The position numbers were made by a program, and so were the translations under genes. From contig NZ_SOEY01000008.1 in NCBI RefSeq assembly GCF_004402535.1, forward strand, positions 124,001-188,000: a stretch of DNA of 64,000 nt. Direction: 5' to 3'. This DNA is from Cryobacterium glaciale. Its GTDB lineage: Bacteria > Actinomycetota > Actinomycetes > Actinomycetales > Microbacteriaceae. The notes beneath the pieces were generated by a model that did not search any database, was not told where the DNA came from, and saw nothing but the letters and a program-made list of their open reading frames with translations. Positions 43,257 through 52,488 of this stretch are shown here, in pieces (positions within the stretch are counted from its first letter, which is position 1; every line of letters starts with the position of its first letter).

Positions 43257-44147
43257 CTAGGAGTGCCGAGTGCCTCGCCCGGAGAGAAGAGCACGATAGC
43301 CCTCTCGATACGTTGGATAGCTGAACACAAAGCCGGTTTGACGTAAGAGCTTGTTGCTGAGGAGCTTGTCACCGCCACGCTGGCTTTCGTGGGATTCCGG
43401 CTCGCTCGGCGCTGGCTTCGGGGTCGGCTTCAGAGTCGGTGCTGGCAGGCCGAGCTCGGCGGCGAGAAAGGTCACTACCTCGTTTGCCGTCACCGGTGCG
43501 TTGTCGACGCCGAGATAGAGCGGTGCGGGCGGTTCCGGGCGCAGCAGCAGGTGAACGATCGCGGCGGCTGCGTCGTCCCGGTGTATGCGGTTGGTGTGGC
43601 GTGACTGGGTGGAGAGCGCGGCGCCGCCTCGTACCTGCTTGATCAGCCGTTCACGCCCGGGGCCGTAGATGCCGGCCAGGCGAAGTACGGTGGCGGCGGG
43701 GAGACGCTGGTGGAGCATCCGCTCGGCGTCAAGCACGATGGAATCGGTGCCCGGCTTGGGGTTGGCGGGGGTTTGCTCGTCGACCCGACTGCCGTCGTTG
43801 ACGTCGTAGACGGCCGTGGATGACACCAGCAGCACGCGGTGGGGCGTGACGTTGGCACTGTTCTCGTCATGAGTGGCGAGGGCGTCGAGCAGGTTTCCCA
43901 GGCCGTCGAGGTAGGCGGCGCGGTAGGCGTCGACGGTGGGGCTGCCGGCGGAGATGGCGACGACGACGAACTCGGTATCGCCTGGAATGACCGGCTTCGT
44001 AGTACTGAGGTCAACGGATTGGCCGGTGATCTCAGCCGGAAGGACGCTCGCGTTGCGGCGGAGCCCGACCACCGTATGGCCCAGCCGCGCGAACCGCAGG
44101 CCCACCTCGGTGCCGAGGTCACCGCATCCGGCAATGAGTACCGTCAT
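43257..44147 (-). CDS. NAD(P)-dependent epimerase/dehydratase-like protein
   Basis: This 296-residue extended-SDR-like protein has VLIAGCGDLGTEVGLRFARLGHTVVGLRR (dinucleotide-binding turn), LLVSSTAVYDVNDGSRVDE, and VLRLAGIYGPGRERL. It resembles the YeeZ-type family, where the usual GxxGxxG is GCGDLG. The catalytic Tyr is not in a clear YxxxK, so activity as a dehydrogenase is uncertain. Start ATG 44147 has AAGGAG 4 bases upstream. Confidence 0.75.
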   Translation of the reverse strand: MTVLIAGCGDLGTEVGLRFARLGHTVVGLRRNASVLPAEITGQSVDLSTTKPVIPGDTEFVVVAISAGSPTVDAYRAAYLDGLGNLLDALATHDENSANVTPHRVLLVSSTAVYDVNDGSRVDEQTPANPKPGTDSIVLDAERMLHQRLPAATVLRLAGIYGPGRERLIKQVRGGAALSTQSRHTNRIHRDDAAAAIVHLLLRPEPPAPLYLGVDNAPVTANEVVTFLAAELGLPAPTLKPTPKPAPSEPESHESQRGGDKLLSNKLLRQTGFVFSYPTYREGYRALLSGRGTRHS

Positions 44148-44301
44148 CATTCTCCTTGTGCTCAGTGACAACGCTAGCTGGCTTCGGTGCCGAAATGGAC
44201 ACGCCGGGATGATCACCAAAACGTGGGATGGGCGTTGCCGACTGTTCACCCACGGCAAATAGTCTCGAGGAGTTCTCAGCCATCGACTCAGAAAGATTGA
44301 C

Positions 44302-45567
44302 ATGATCAAGAAGATTGCAACTGGCGCTGTATTCGTCTCCCTGCTGCTCAGCCTCGGCGGGGCCGCCCACGCAGATCCGGCCGGCCCTCCGGCGGGTCCG
44401 AGCGACCACGGTCAGGGCCCGTTCGCCTTTGAGCCCCTCGCCGCATCCGCCTACGGTCAGGCCAGCAGCGACTGGACCGTGCCGTACCTGGTTCCGGCCG
44501 GTTTCACGCAGACCCTGGTGAAGGACGAGACCGTGCTCGACGTTTACCCCGGCGTCGATGACCTGCACGACATGAATACCCAGAATGAGACCGGTCGCGA
44601 AGCCGGACGCTACCTGTATAACACTTACGAGGTTGGCGCGAACGGCGCTGTGGCCGTCACCGATTTGAAGACCGGCACAACCTCGGTCATCGCCCAGCGA
44701 GCCGACTGGAACCGGCTGGATGGCATCCGCTGGACGCCGTGGGGCACCCTGCTGATCACCGAGGAGACGGCGGGCGGCAAGGTCTACGAGCTGTTCTTCG
44801 ATAAGAAGGACCTCACCAAGGTCGTCAAGATCGAAGAGCGAATCGCGCTCGGCGTGTTGCGCCACGAGGGCATCGACATAGACAAAGACGGCAACGTCTA
44901 CGTCATCGACGAGCTCAACGGTGGCTCGATCTACAAGTTCGTACCCACCCAGAAGGGCAACCTCGCGGCGGGCCAGCTCTACGCGCTCAAGCTGACCGGG
45001 CTGGTCGATGCCGACCAACTCTGGAACGCGGGCACCTTCGCGAACAAGGTCGGGGCCTTCACTTGGGTGGCCCTCGACCAGAATCAGGTCGAAGTGGATG
45101 CCGACGTCGCGTCGAACGCGGTCGTCGCGACCGAATTCGGTCGCCCCGAAGACGTCGAGATCATCGACCACACGCTCTACGTGGCCAACACCTCGGAAGA
45201 CCGCGTCATCGCCATCGACCTGCAGAAGAGCGCGCTCAGCACCTTCGTGCAGGCTGGGGTCAACGTGCCGGTCGAGAACCAGGCCGCCGGAATCACGGGA
45301 TTCAACAACCCCGACAACCTGGCGGAGGGCCCCGACGGCGCCCTGTGGATCGTCGAAGACAACAGCTTCAGCGATGTCTACCGGGCCAGCACGCGCACCA
45401 ATACGGTCGGCAACTCCATCAACGTTGAGCTCTTCGCTTCGCTGACGGATCAGGGCGCCGAGACGACCGGCATCTACTTCGGTAAGAACCCGACGGAGCT
45501 CTTCGTGAGCGTGCAGCACCCCGACAAGGCGCTCGCTGACGGCATCTGGAAGATCAGCAAGCGCTAA
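44302..45567 (+). CDS. secreted PhoX/DUF839-like beta-propeller protein
   Basis: This 421-residue protein has a Sec signal peptide (KKIATGAVFVSLLLSLGGAAHADP). The mature part contains repeated beta-propeller-like segments and GIRWTPWGTLLITEETAGGKVYELFF, LRHEGIDIDKDGNVYVIDE, RPEDVEIIDHTLYVANT and DGALWIVED, as in DUF839/PhoX proteins. PhoX proteins are calcium- and iron-dependent alkaline phosphatases; whether this divergent member hydrolyses phosphate esters is not certain. Confidence 0.78.
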   Translation: MIKKIATGAVFVSLLLSLGGAAHADPAGPPAGPSDHGQGPFAFEPLAASAYGQASSDWTVPYLVPAGFTQTLVKDETVLDVYPGVDDLHDMNTQNETGREAGRYLYNTYEVGANGAVAVTDLKTGTTSVIAQRADWNRLDGIRWTPWGTLLITEETAGGKVYELFFDKKDLTKVVKIEERIALGVLRHEGIDIDKDGNVYVIDELNGGSIYKFVPTQKGNLAAGQLYALKLTGLVDADQLWNAGTFANKVGAFTWVALDQNQVEVDADVASNAVVATEFGRPEDVEIIDHTLYVANTSEDRVIAIDLQKSALSTFVQAGVNVPVENQAAGITGFNNPDNLAEGPDGALWIVEDNSFSDVYRASTRTNTVGNSINVELFASLTDQGAETTGIYFGKNPTELFVSVQHPDKALADGIWKISKR

Positions 45568-45584
45568 GCCCGACCTGGCATCGA

Positions 45585-45623
45585 CGCGCCGCCCGGTAGT
45601 CGCTTCGGCGCCCGGGTGGCGCG
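45585..45623 (+). terminator. hairpin after the PhoX-like gene
   Basis: The arms cgcgccgcccgg and ccgggtggcgcg pair (one G-U pair) around a loop of about 15 bases and are followed by ttcgtct. It lies 18 bases past the stop. A terminator is likely, though the T tract is weak. Confidence 0.65.
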
Positions 45624-45674
45624 TTCGTCTACGACGGCCGCGCCATCGGCCGACGGCGCGCAAATCGCGGTTGC

Positions 45675-45680
45675 TACCAT
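45675..45680 (+). promoter_or_regulatory. -10 element of the DinB-family gene
   Basis: TACCAT ends 6 bases before the ATG at 45687, so a leaderless transcript is likely. Confidence 0.45.
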
Positions 45681-45686
45681 GAAGCC

Positions 45687-46208
45687 ATGCCGATTATTCC
45701 TGACACGTCTGACTGGACCTGGGTGCTCGAACGCCCCTGCCCCGCCTGTGGATTTCGGGCGAGCGAGGTGGACTTCGAGAGCCTGCCGGGCCTGATCCGC
45801 GCGAACGCCGCAGCCTGGCCGGTCGTGCTGACGCGAACGGATGCTGCGGTGCGTCCGAACGATCACACCTGGTCAGCCCTCGAATACGCGGCCCATGTGC
45901 GTGACGTCTGCCGCCTGTTCGACGAGCGCCTGCGCCTCATCCTCGACGACGACGACCCGCTGCTGGCGAACTGGGACCAGGACGCCACGGCGATCGCGGA
46001 GCGGTACGACCTACAGGATCCGCAGACCGTGGGACGCGAGCTCGTGGCAGCCGCTTCAAGCGTGGCCGAGAGCTTCGCCGCCGTACCAGGGGATGCCCGC
46101 CAGCGCACCGCCCGCCGCAGCGACGGGCCGTCGTTCACCGTGGCGACGTTCGGGGCCTACTTTCTGCACGACATCGTGCACCATCGGCACGACGTGGGCG
46201 CTGACTAA
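45687..46208 (+). CDS. DinB-family putative metal-dependent protein
   Basis: This 173-residue protein has a CPACGF motif near the N-terminus, YAAHVRDVCRLFDERL, and a final LHDIVHHRHDVGA. The three His positions fit the metal site of DinB/mycothiol-dependent proteins. Known members include mycothiol transferases, but this one cannot be assigned. The stop TAA is the start of the target duplication of an IS1380 element, so the gene ended here before insertion. Confidence 0.75.
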   Translation: MPIIPDTSDWTWVLERPCPACGFRASEVDFESLPGLIRANAAAWPVVLTRTDAAVRPNDHTWSALEYAAHVRDVCRLFDERLRLILDDDDPLLANWDQDATAIAERYDLQDPQTVGRELVAAASSVAESFAAVPGDARQRTARRSDGPSFTVATFGAYFLHDIVHHRHDVGAD

Positions 46209-46209
46209 G
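46205..46209. repeat. left target-site duplication of IS1380
   Basis: CTAAG here is repeated as CTAAG at 47857-47861, on the two sides of the element. The 5-base length suits IS1380-family insertions. Confidence 0.85.
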
Positions 46210-47856
46210 CCTCGATCCACCGGTCGAGTTGAGGTGGTGACGGCGCGTTAAACCGAGAATGCCTGTCGGATCAGGAAAAATAGAACTTACTTAGGGTTCA
46301 TTTCGACCGATTCGAGAGGCATCTCGTAGATGCAACTTTTCCATACTTCGAAGCGCTTGTCAGCCACCTTCGATGACACAAATCTCGTGTCGGCCGTAGG
46401 GCTCGTGCCCGCGCTGGCCTTGGCGGTGAAAACAGGTCTTGGGGAGCTCTCTGATGCGCGGCTGAGCCTGCCCGGATACTTCGGCGCGAACGCCGGATTG
46501 AAAGTCACCGCGTTGGTCGCGGGGATGCTTGCCGGGGCCGACTCCATTGATGACATGGCGCTGCTGCGGCACGGCGGCATGAAGAAACTCTTCGTCGGAA
46601 CGTACGCCCCCTCGACGCTGGGGTCCTTCCTCCGCGCGTTCACGTTTGGTCACGTCCGTCAGCTCGACTCCATCGCGTGGCGGTGGCTGGTCAACGTCGC
46701 CGCCCACACCCCGATCGTCGCGGGAATCAACGACTACGCCCTGGTCGACATCGACGACACCATCAAAGAAGTCCACGGCTACCAGAAGCAAGGTTCCGGT
46801 TACGGGTACTCCGGGGTGCGCGGGCTGAACGCTCTGATCGGCATCGTCTCCACACCGACGGCCGCACCGATCATCATCGGATCTCGGCTGCGGAAAGGAT
46901 CGACGGGCTCTCCCCGCGGCGCGGGCAAATTCGTCGGTGACGTACTCGCCACCGTGAAACGTCTCCGCAGCGAAACGGCGACCGGCGTCGTGCTGCTGCG
47001 CGCGGACAGCGCGTTCTATGGCCACGCCGTCGTCGCCGCCGCGAATCGGGCTGGGGCGAAAGTGTCCATCACCGCTCGGATGGACCCCGCCGTCAAGCGC
47101 GCGATCGCCACGATCGGCGCCGACCAGTGGACCACGATTAACTACACCGACGCGATCCGAGACGAGGAAAGCGGCGCCTGGATCTCGTCCGCCGAGGTCG
47201 CCGAAGTCACCTTCACCGCGTTCAGCTCACGCCGGAAAGCGGAACGCATCGAGGGCCGTCTGATCGTGCGGCGGATCCCCGAACTGAACCAGAAAGCGGG
47301 CGAAGGGCAGCCGACCCTCTTCGACACGCACCGCTTTCACGCGTTCTTCACCACCAGCGACCTGGACACCGTCACAGCCGATCAAACCCACCGGCAGCAC
47401 GCGATCATCGAGCAGATCAACGCCGATCTCAAGGACAGCGCGCTGGCCCACCTGCCGTCCGGTGTCTTCACGGCCAACGCGGCCTGGCTCGTGCTGGCCA
47501 CGATCGCGTTCAACCTCTCCCGCGCCATTGGCTCTGTCGCCGGCGCGGAATTGGGCAAAGCGCGAAGCGGCACCATCCGCCGCAAACTCATCAACATCCC
47601 GGCCCTCATATCCACGTCGGCGCGGAAAATCATCCTGCACCTTCCAACGAACTGGCCATGGGAAACCGGGTGGACCGCCGCGTTCGCGGCGGCCTGCGGC
47701 CCGCCGCGAACCATCACCACCTGACCACCAGCCATCCGGCACCGAAGATCACGGAACACCACCGGCAGCAAGGCCGGCAGCTTCGCCACGCCTACCACCA
47801 CAACACCGCCACGAAATTAGCGACGCCACTCAGTCAAGGCCGACCGGTGGATCGAG
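46210..47856 (+). mobile_element. IS1380-family insertion sequence
   Basis: The element is 1647 bp with terminal inverted repeats starting CCTC: cctcgatccaccggtcg (46210-46226) and its complement cgaccggtggatcgagg (47840-47856). It is flanked by CTAAG on both sides. One transposase gene fills it. The termini look intact, so the element is probably recent. Confidence 0.9.
46330..47724 (+). CDS. IS1380-family transposase
   Basis: This 464-residue DDE transposase has VDIDDTIKEVHGYQKQGSGYGYSG (first Asp), LLRADSAFYGHAVVAAANRAG (second Asp), and HAIIEQINADLKDSALAHLPSG (Glu region). It begins MQLFHTSKRLSATFDD, as in IS1380 family members. It is open throughout, so the element may be active. Confidence 0.93.
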   Translation: MQLFHTSKRLSATFDDTNLVSAVGLVPALALAVKTGLGELSDARLSLPGYFGANAGLKVTALVAGMLAGADSIDDMALLRHGGMKKLFVGTYAPSTLGSFLRAFTFGHVRQLDSIAWRWLVNVAAHTPIVAGINDYALVDIDDTIKEVHGYQKQGSGYGYSGVRGLNALIGIVSTPTAAPIIIGSRLRKGSTGSPRGAGKFVGDVLATVKRLRSETATGVVLLRADSAFYGHAVVAAANRAGAKVSITARMDPAVKRAIATIGADQWTTINYTDAIRDEESGAWISSAEVAEVTFTAFSSRRKAERIEGRLIVRRIPELNQKAGEGQPTLFDTHRFHAFFTTSDLDTVTADQTHRQHAIIEQINADLKDSALAHLPSGVFTANAAWLVLATIAFNLSRAIGSVAGAELGKARSGTIRRKLINIPALISTSARKIILHLPTNWPWETGWTAAFAAACGPPRTITT

Positions 47857-47863
47857 GCTAAGA
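47854..47863. repeat. left target-site duplication of the IS4 element
   Basis: aggctaagag here matches aggctaaggg at 49317-49326, 9 of 10 bases. It includes the end of the IS1380 right terminus and its CTAAG duplication, so the IS4 element inserted after IS1380 was in place. Confidence 0.75.
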
Positions 47864-49316
47864 GCAATACCGTTCAGTTAAGCACTTGAATGGTGATTTC
47901 TGGCTCGTGAGCGGGTTGTGGCCAGTGGGCGTAGTGGAAGCGTTTGGCGGGCCATTTCGAGACCTTGCGTTTGATGATGCGAGGGTTTGATCGTCGTCGG
48001 CGCGCGGGGTTCAGCCTTCGGACGAGGGCGCGGATGGCATGACGCCAGACTGCTTTGGCGTGGTCAAGGTGCGGAGGGGGAAAAATCGCCCTGTGCCACG
48101 GAGCGACGGGCGATGCGGAGTGCGGCAACGAAAGAGACCCGGTCAGGGTCGCGGTGAGCGTGCTGGGCGGCCTCGACCATGAGGGTGCGGATCGCGTAGT
48201 GGCAGCACAGGTGGCCCCAGATTTCCTGCTTGACCAACTCCGGGGATTTGGACCGCATCACCATGCGCGGGCCGCGTTGGTGGGTTTTCAACTCGTCAAA
48301 CACCGTCTCGATCTCCCACCGTTCGGAATACACGGTCGCGAGTTCTTCGGCCGAGGCCTCGGCCGGATCCAGGATCGTGGTCAGCAGCCGGTAGGAGTCA
48401 GGATTTTCGCGTCCATCGTCGATCGTGTAGTCCACGACCCGAACCGCCAACGGTGTCGTCGACTGCCGCCCCGTGCCGGAGGTCGGGATGATCGTTGCCA
48501 GCCAGGACCCGTCAGCGAGGGTCTCCTGGAACCGGGGACGGAGGTTCGTCTTGACCCGCCAGAGCAGATCAGCGCCCGTCGCTGCTGCCTGCGCCCACAA
48601 CCGGAAGCCGTAGAAGCCGCGGTCGGCCAGCACCAGCATGCCCGGCTTGAAGCGGCCGGCCAGCTCCCGGGAGAGTTCAATTTCCGACGTCGTGCACGGG
48701 CCCATCACCGCGTCCAGAACGGCATGCGTTCCGCACTCGGCCAGCGCCACCAGGCGTGCCTGCGGAAAAGCAGATTGCTCCCCACGACTCACCGGTGGCC
48801 GGCCAAAGAACTCCGTATTCACCACGCTGTCGGCCAGATCCAGGATCGTTCCGTCGATGGACATTAGACGCCGCCCAGCCAACCAGGACCCCGGCGTGTC
48901 AGGCCCAGCCAGCGGCCGGGCCACGCGGGCAAACAAGTCCCGCACCGGTTCGAACCCCAGCCGTCGACGCGCCTGAAAGATGGCCGACTTTGACGGCGGC
49001 GCAAACGTCTCGGACCAGCCAGTTGACCACGACAGCCCATCCGTCAGCCGAGCAAACACATCCTCGTAGGACGCTTCGGCATACAGGCCCATCCCGATGG
49101 AGAAATACGCCATCACCCGTGCCGGCAACGCCCGGTTACGCTGCTCAGTCCGCCCCGCGGCCTGAACCACCTCGTCGATGACATCAGCAGGGAACACACG
49201 GGTCAACAAACCGACCGACACCAAATCCGACAACCGACGGTCAGAGACCGGCTTCACCCACCCTGTACGCGCCATAACCACAACGTAACACGAGAATGCT
49301 TAACTGAACGGTATTG
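47864..49316 (-). mobile_element. IS4-family insertion sequence
   Basis: The element is 1453 bp with 20-base perfect terminal inverted repeats, caataccgttcagttaagca at 47864-47883 and its complement at 49297-49316. It is flanked by an imperfect 10-base direct repeat. The transposase runs leftward and carries a frameshift. Confidence 0.9.
47874..49275 (-). pseudogene. IS4-family transposase, frameshifted near the 3' end
   Basis: The first frame (49275 down to 48064, about 403 residues) has the IS4 DDE segments: LMSIDGTILDLADS (D), LVLADRGFYGFRLW (D) and YSERWEIETVFDELKTH (E with the Y-(2)-R-(3)-E-(6)-K signature). It ends RRSVAQGDFSPSAP. The C-terminus continues in another frame as FPPPHLDHAKAVWRHAIRALVRRLNP... 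and RRSNPRIIKRKVSKWP, ending at 47874. The break lies in a T5C5 run (48076-48085) and looks like one extra base. The catalytic residues are all before the break, so activity is uncertain. Confidence 0.85.
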
Positions 49317-49440
49317 AGGCTAAGGGCCCGAGGCGTACGTTCACGCGCTTGCCGGCTCCGGCAAGCTGTTTGGCCTGACTGCCCGCTGGAGCGCCGTCTG
49401 GATGTGCTCTCAAGAGCACTTGTCGAGTTTCCATTGGCTT

Positions 49441-50700
49441 TCAGGAAGTTGATCGGTGTTTTGTTGAACGCGCCACCATGCGCCGGCCGTACCAGTTTCG
49501 GGTCGGTGATCTGGGTGGCGGAACTGCTGGACCAGCCACAGCTTGGGTGAGTGCAGGTTGCGCGCGGTCAGCGACGCTTTCCAGCCACTTGACATCTTCC
49601 TTCACGCCTTCGATTAGTCCCTGATACATACGTGCGATCACGAGCCTGAAGAGCCCATGAAGCCCGAAGGTGAGCCTGGGGTGTCGCGGATCCTCTTCTC
49701 GAACGAATTGAAGCCACGCTCGCAGCAACGCCAAGTACACGATCGTGTTGCTGAGAGTGACTATGACTAGAAACGCGAGTGGTGAGCCTTCAGAGTCGAC
49801 GGTCATAGCGACGATCACGAGGGCCCCGGGAACTGTGATCACAAACCACATCAGTTTCCTTTTCCACTTGGACGGACCGGAACTTGCGTTCGACAAGAGC
49901 ACGAGCAGCCCCAGTCCAAAGTTGAAGCACCGGACCAATAGCATCGCTACCGCTATTCCGAGGGTCGTATCCACACTGTTCCCAAGCCCGTCGAAGTACT
50001 TCTGCGCGGTTTCAGGCGACGCGTAATCTGGTTGGAAAACAAGTTGCGCTGCGGTCGGCAGCAGCATCAGAATGATGACGCTCGCGATGCCTGTTCCGAT
50101 CAGCCAGCGGTAAGAGGGCAGGGAACGGGTGATCCGGTCTAATCTCACCTGCCGTGAGCTCACCAACTCGTACGCCGTATTTAGCCGTTCGTTGACCTCC
50201 GTGCTCGTGATCACCCGTGCGGCATCAATACAGAGCACGGCAGTAGCGAAGGCGATCACGAGGAATGCGAGGAGTTCTGCCTTGGACGAAGTCGAGGGCG
50301 GCCCGAACGCTCGTTGGACGACTGTGCTGACGGCAAGGAGCATGACGACGGCGGCCACGAACGCTCCCGTCGTGGAGAAGGCTTTCGCTCGCCATACTTC
50401 TGTGGGGCTTGCTTCTCGGCTGCTCTCGGAACGGAGACCGTGGACGGCGACCTACAAGCCGATCGCCACTGCCGCCAAGGCTCCGATGACAGGGATCTGA
50501 AGCTCTGTATCTAGGACCAGCCAATCTGACGGCACAAAGTCAGGCACCAGACTCGGGGTGTCACTCACGTGTGGAAGAACATCCAGAATGCCGTATGCGA
50601 AGACGATGCTCGTCGCCAGATAAATGAAACCAACAGCCACGCGGCGAGTCACTCCGCCAACTGAATCAATGACGAGTCGTGCTGATTCGGCTTCGCTCAC
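49441..50700 (-). pseudogene. multi-pass membrane protein interrupted by an in-frame TAG
   Basis: Two consecutive pieces share one frame: residues 1-82 (MSEAESARLVIDSVGGVTRR... to AALAAVAIGL-like end) and, after TAG at 50452-50454, an open stretch including VVMLLAVSTVVQRAFG and five or so hydrophobic segments, ending at 49441. The bases between read on in frame with sensible residues (VAVHGLRSESSREA). A single C-to-T change from CAG would explain the stop. The whole gene would be about 420 codons. The family is not recognised. Confidence 0.7.
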
Positions 50701-50983
50701 GGCGTTGAGCCTTTCGGGGTGCCGCGCGTTGATGCTAGACGTTGGCGGACCCCAATTGAGTCAGAAGATCGTCACGGCGGGAACCGCGTTCGATGCCCGC
50801 TGACGAACCGTCCCGCGGCTGGCGGGCCGCGGCGGTCGGTCTTGACGTAATCGACCGTTCTCGGTCTCGTGCCCTCGGAGTGGGGCCCTTGGTCGCTAGC
50901 GAAATACAGCTCAGGCCGGACGAGGACCTCGCCCGACAGGCAGGAAATCACCATCGATTCGTTTCCGGAGCTGGGCAACAGTC
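50701..50983. other. spacer between broken membrane gene and antitoxin gene
   Basis: No convincing gene is visible in 283 bases. It contains a stretch (about 50799-50865) that is about 70% similar to 54934-55000 by eye, listed separately. Confidence 0.5.
50799..50865 (+). repeat. diverged direct repeat, left copy
   Basis: The core gtcttgacgtaatcgacc here corresponds to gtgttgacgtaataggcc at 54971-54988, with similarity continuing on both sides (tgacgaaccgtcccgcgg against tgacccgtccagcgg). Together the copies bracket the toxin-antitoxin and ubiquitin-like genes. Its origin is unknown. Confidence 0.4.
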
Positions 50984-52111
50984 CTATTGATCGGAGTCGT
51001 CAGCCGACACGATGATGAGCGAGGCAAATAGTCCGGGGACGCCGAAGGTGTGCTTGTTTCGGTCATGTTGGATTCGTCCGGCCACAATGCCTGGGTGGAT
51101 GCCAAGCTTCGACGCTAGGGTTTTCACTTCAGAGTAGGTGTGGACGTTCTCAATGAGCGCGTCAGCTTCGAGCGGTATGAGTGTGCGGGCCGCGAAGTCG
51201 TTTGCTTGCTTCTCTGCCTCGAGTCGGCCGCCGTCTTTGCCGAGGGAGTGCTCGACGAAGACGTCTTTCTTGCCATGAAGGAGGACGTGTGCCAACTCGT
51301 GAAAGAGCGCGAACCAGAAGTGATCGTTTCTTTTGTGGCGCAGGCTTAGCTGAACTAAAGCCTTGCTCGGCGATAGCCATCGGGTTGCGCCGCTTGCGCG
51401 GGCTCCAGTGACTTCGGGGATGAGGACGATGGCAACGCCAGCCCGGGCACACAGTTCCTGCACCTGCGGCCAAAACACGTCTGGCTCGAGGACTGTGAGC
51501 GCGCGCAATTTAGGGAGGATCGCTCGCAGCGCCGCCTTGTCAAACGGTTGAACGGCCAATTTGCTGGCTTCAAGTTCACCGAGGCGGAGCCAGGCTGCAA
51601 CGGCGCCGGCATCGGCGATGAAGGCGGCGGATTGCAGGAACGCCGCCGATGGCTCGGCCCAAGCAGCACGCCACGCGCCAACCGAAGCGACTCCGAAAAA
51701 TTCCAGAATCTCCTGCAGTTGTGTTTCGCGATCGTGATGCGTGGCCTGGATGATCCCGCTCTTGCGGAGGGCTGCAACAGGCATCTGTTTCAACCAGTCG
51801 AGACTTCCGGCAAGGGATTCACGTTCGGATGCTCTGCTTTGCCAATCCCGATACTGCGATTCGAGTGAATTCCACAAGCGGGCGGGTACGCCCGTAGCGC
51901 GTTCCAACTTGATGGCAGTTTCATGCGTGAGGGCAGCTGTGCCTAGAACAATCTGACTGATGTGTTTAGTGGACAACCCGGTGCGCACCGCGAGGTCGCT
52001 TTGCGACAGGGGCAAGGCCTCCAGCGTCTCTCGGAGCGTCTCCCCGGGGCTTGAAATCCGATCGGGGACATAGGGGATCCACGTCGAACCCTGATTGTTG
52101 TGCTCAGCCAT
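50984..52111 (-). CDS. higA: HigA-type antitoxin fused to ImmA/IrrE metallopeptidase
   Basis: This 375-residue protein has an N-terminal XRE helix-turn-helix (LSQSDLAVRTGLSTKHISQIVLG, about residues 34-56) and a C-terminal zinc-peptidase domain with FALFHELAHVLLHGK (HExxH) followed by EAEKQANDFAARTLIP. Such HigA-ImmA fusions act as antitoxins or as stress-cleaved repressors. ATG at 52111 has AAGGAG 6 bases upstream. It follows higB by 23 bases, the reverse-order HigBA layout. Confidence 0.87.
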   Translation of the reverse strand: MAEHNNQGSTWIPYVPDRISSPGETLRETLEALPLSQSDLAVRTGLSTKHISQIVLGTAALTHETAIKLERATGVPARLWNSLESQYRDWQSRASERESLAGSLDWLKQMPVAALRKSGIIQATHHDRETQLQEILEFFGVASVGAWRAAWAEPSAAFLQSAAFIADAGAVAAWLRLGELEASKLAVQPFDKAALRAILPKLRALTVLEPDVFWPQVQELCARAGVAIVLIPEVTGARASGATRWLSPSKALVQLSLRHKRNDHFWFALFHELAHVLLHGKKDVFVEHSLGKDGGRLEAEKQANDFAARTLIPLEADALIENVHTYSEVKTLASKLGIHPGIVAGRIQHDRNKHTFGVPGLFASLIIVSADDSDQ

Positions 52112-52134
52112 GTCTGGCTCCTTGAAGTGATTGG

Positions 52135-52470
52135 TCAATGAGTGTCTGTGATCTCGAGAACGCAAACGGTGACTACTTGGCTCAGGTCGATGCCGCCGTC
52201 ACTCAGCCGTGGGATCGGATCATCGGCGATTTCGAAGAGCAGGCGGTAAGGGCCGTCGAGATCAATGGAGAACTGCTCGTCCTTGTCACCTATCAGTTGG
52301 TGGCACCTCGCCTGAGGGAGCGTGTAGAACTCAGCGAGGTTCGAAGCGGCGGAAAGTTGGTCCAGGCGGCGAAGTACCTTGTCTGCCCGCTCAGATCCCA
52401 GTTTTCTGACTCGTTGCGACGCGGTGGTGCACATCTTGGCGAGCTTGGCGTTGCCAAAGCCAACGTTCAC
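52135..52470 (-). CDS. higB: HigB/RelE-family toxin
   Basis: This 111-residue protein starts VNVGFGNAKLAKMCTTASQRVRKLG and has FYTLPQARCHQLIGDKDEQFSIDLDGPYRLLFEI, the RelE/HigB fold with the core basic/aromatic residues. Family members cleave mRNA on the ribosome. GTG at 52470 was chosen because GGAGG lies 7 bases upstream. It is the first gene of the pair with higA and reads away from the ubiquitin-like gene. Confidence 0.83.
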   Translation of the reverse strand: MNVGFGNAKLAKMCTTASQRVRKLGSERADKVLRRLDQLSAASNLAEFYTLPQARCHQLIGDKDEQFSIDLDGPYRLLFEIADDPIPRLSDGGIDLSQVVTVCVLEITDTH

Positions 52471-52488
52471 GCGTTGGCCTCCAAAGAA

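Noticed and set aside
48076-48085. Programmed -1 frameshifting in the IS4 transposase at T5C5
   Set aside because: The C-terminal frame is +1, not -1, relative to the first frame, and a simple one-base indel explains it. IS4 elements are not known to me for this type of frameshift.
46210-49316. Treating the two insertion sequences as one composite transposon
   Set aside because: They belong to different families with different inverted repeats and separate target duplications, and there is no cargo between them.
50452-50454. Readthrough or amino acid insertion at the TAG in the membrane gene
   Set aside because: No structure or context supports recoding, and the surrounding region contains other decayed genes, so a nonsense mutation is simpler.
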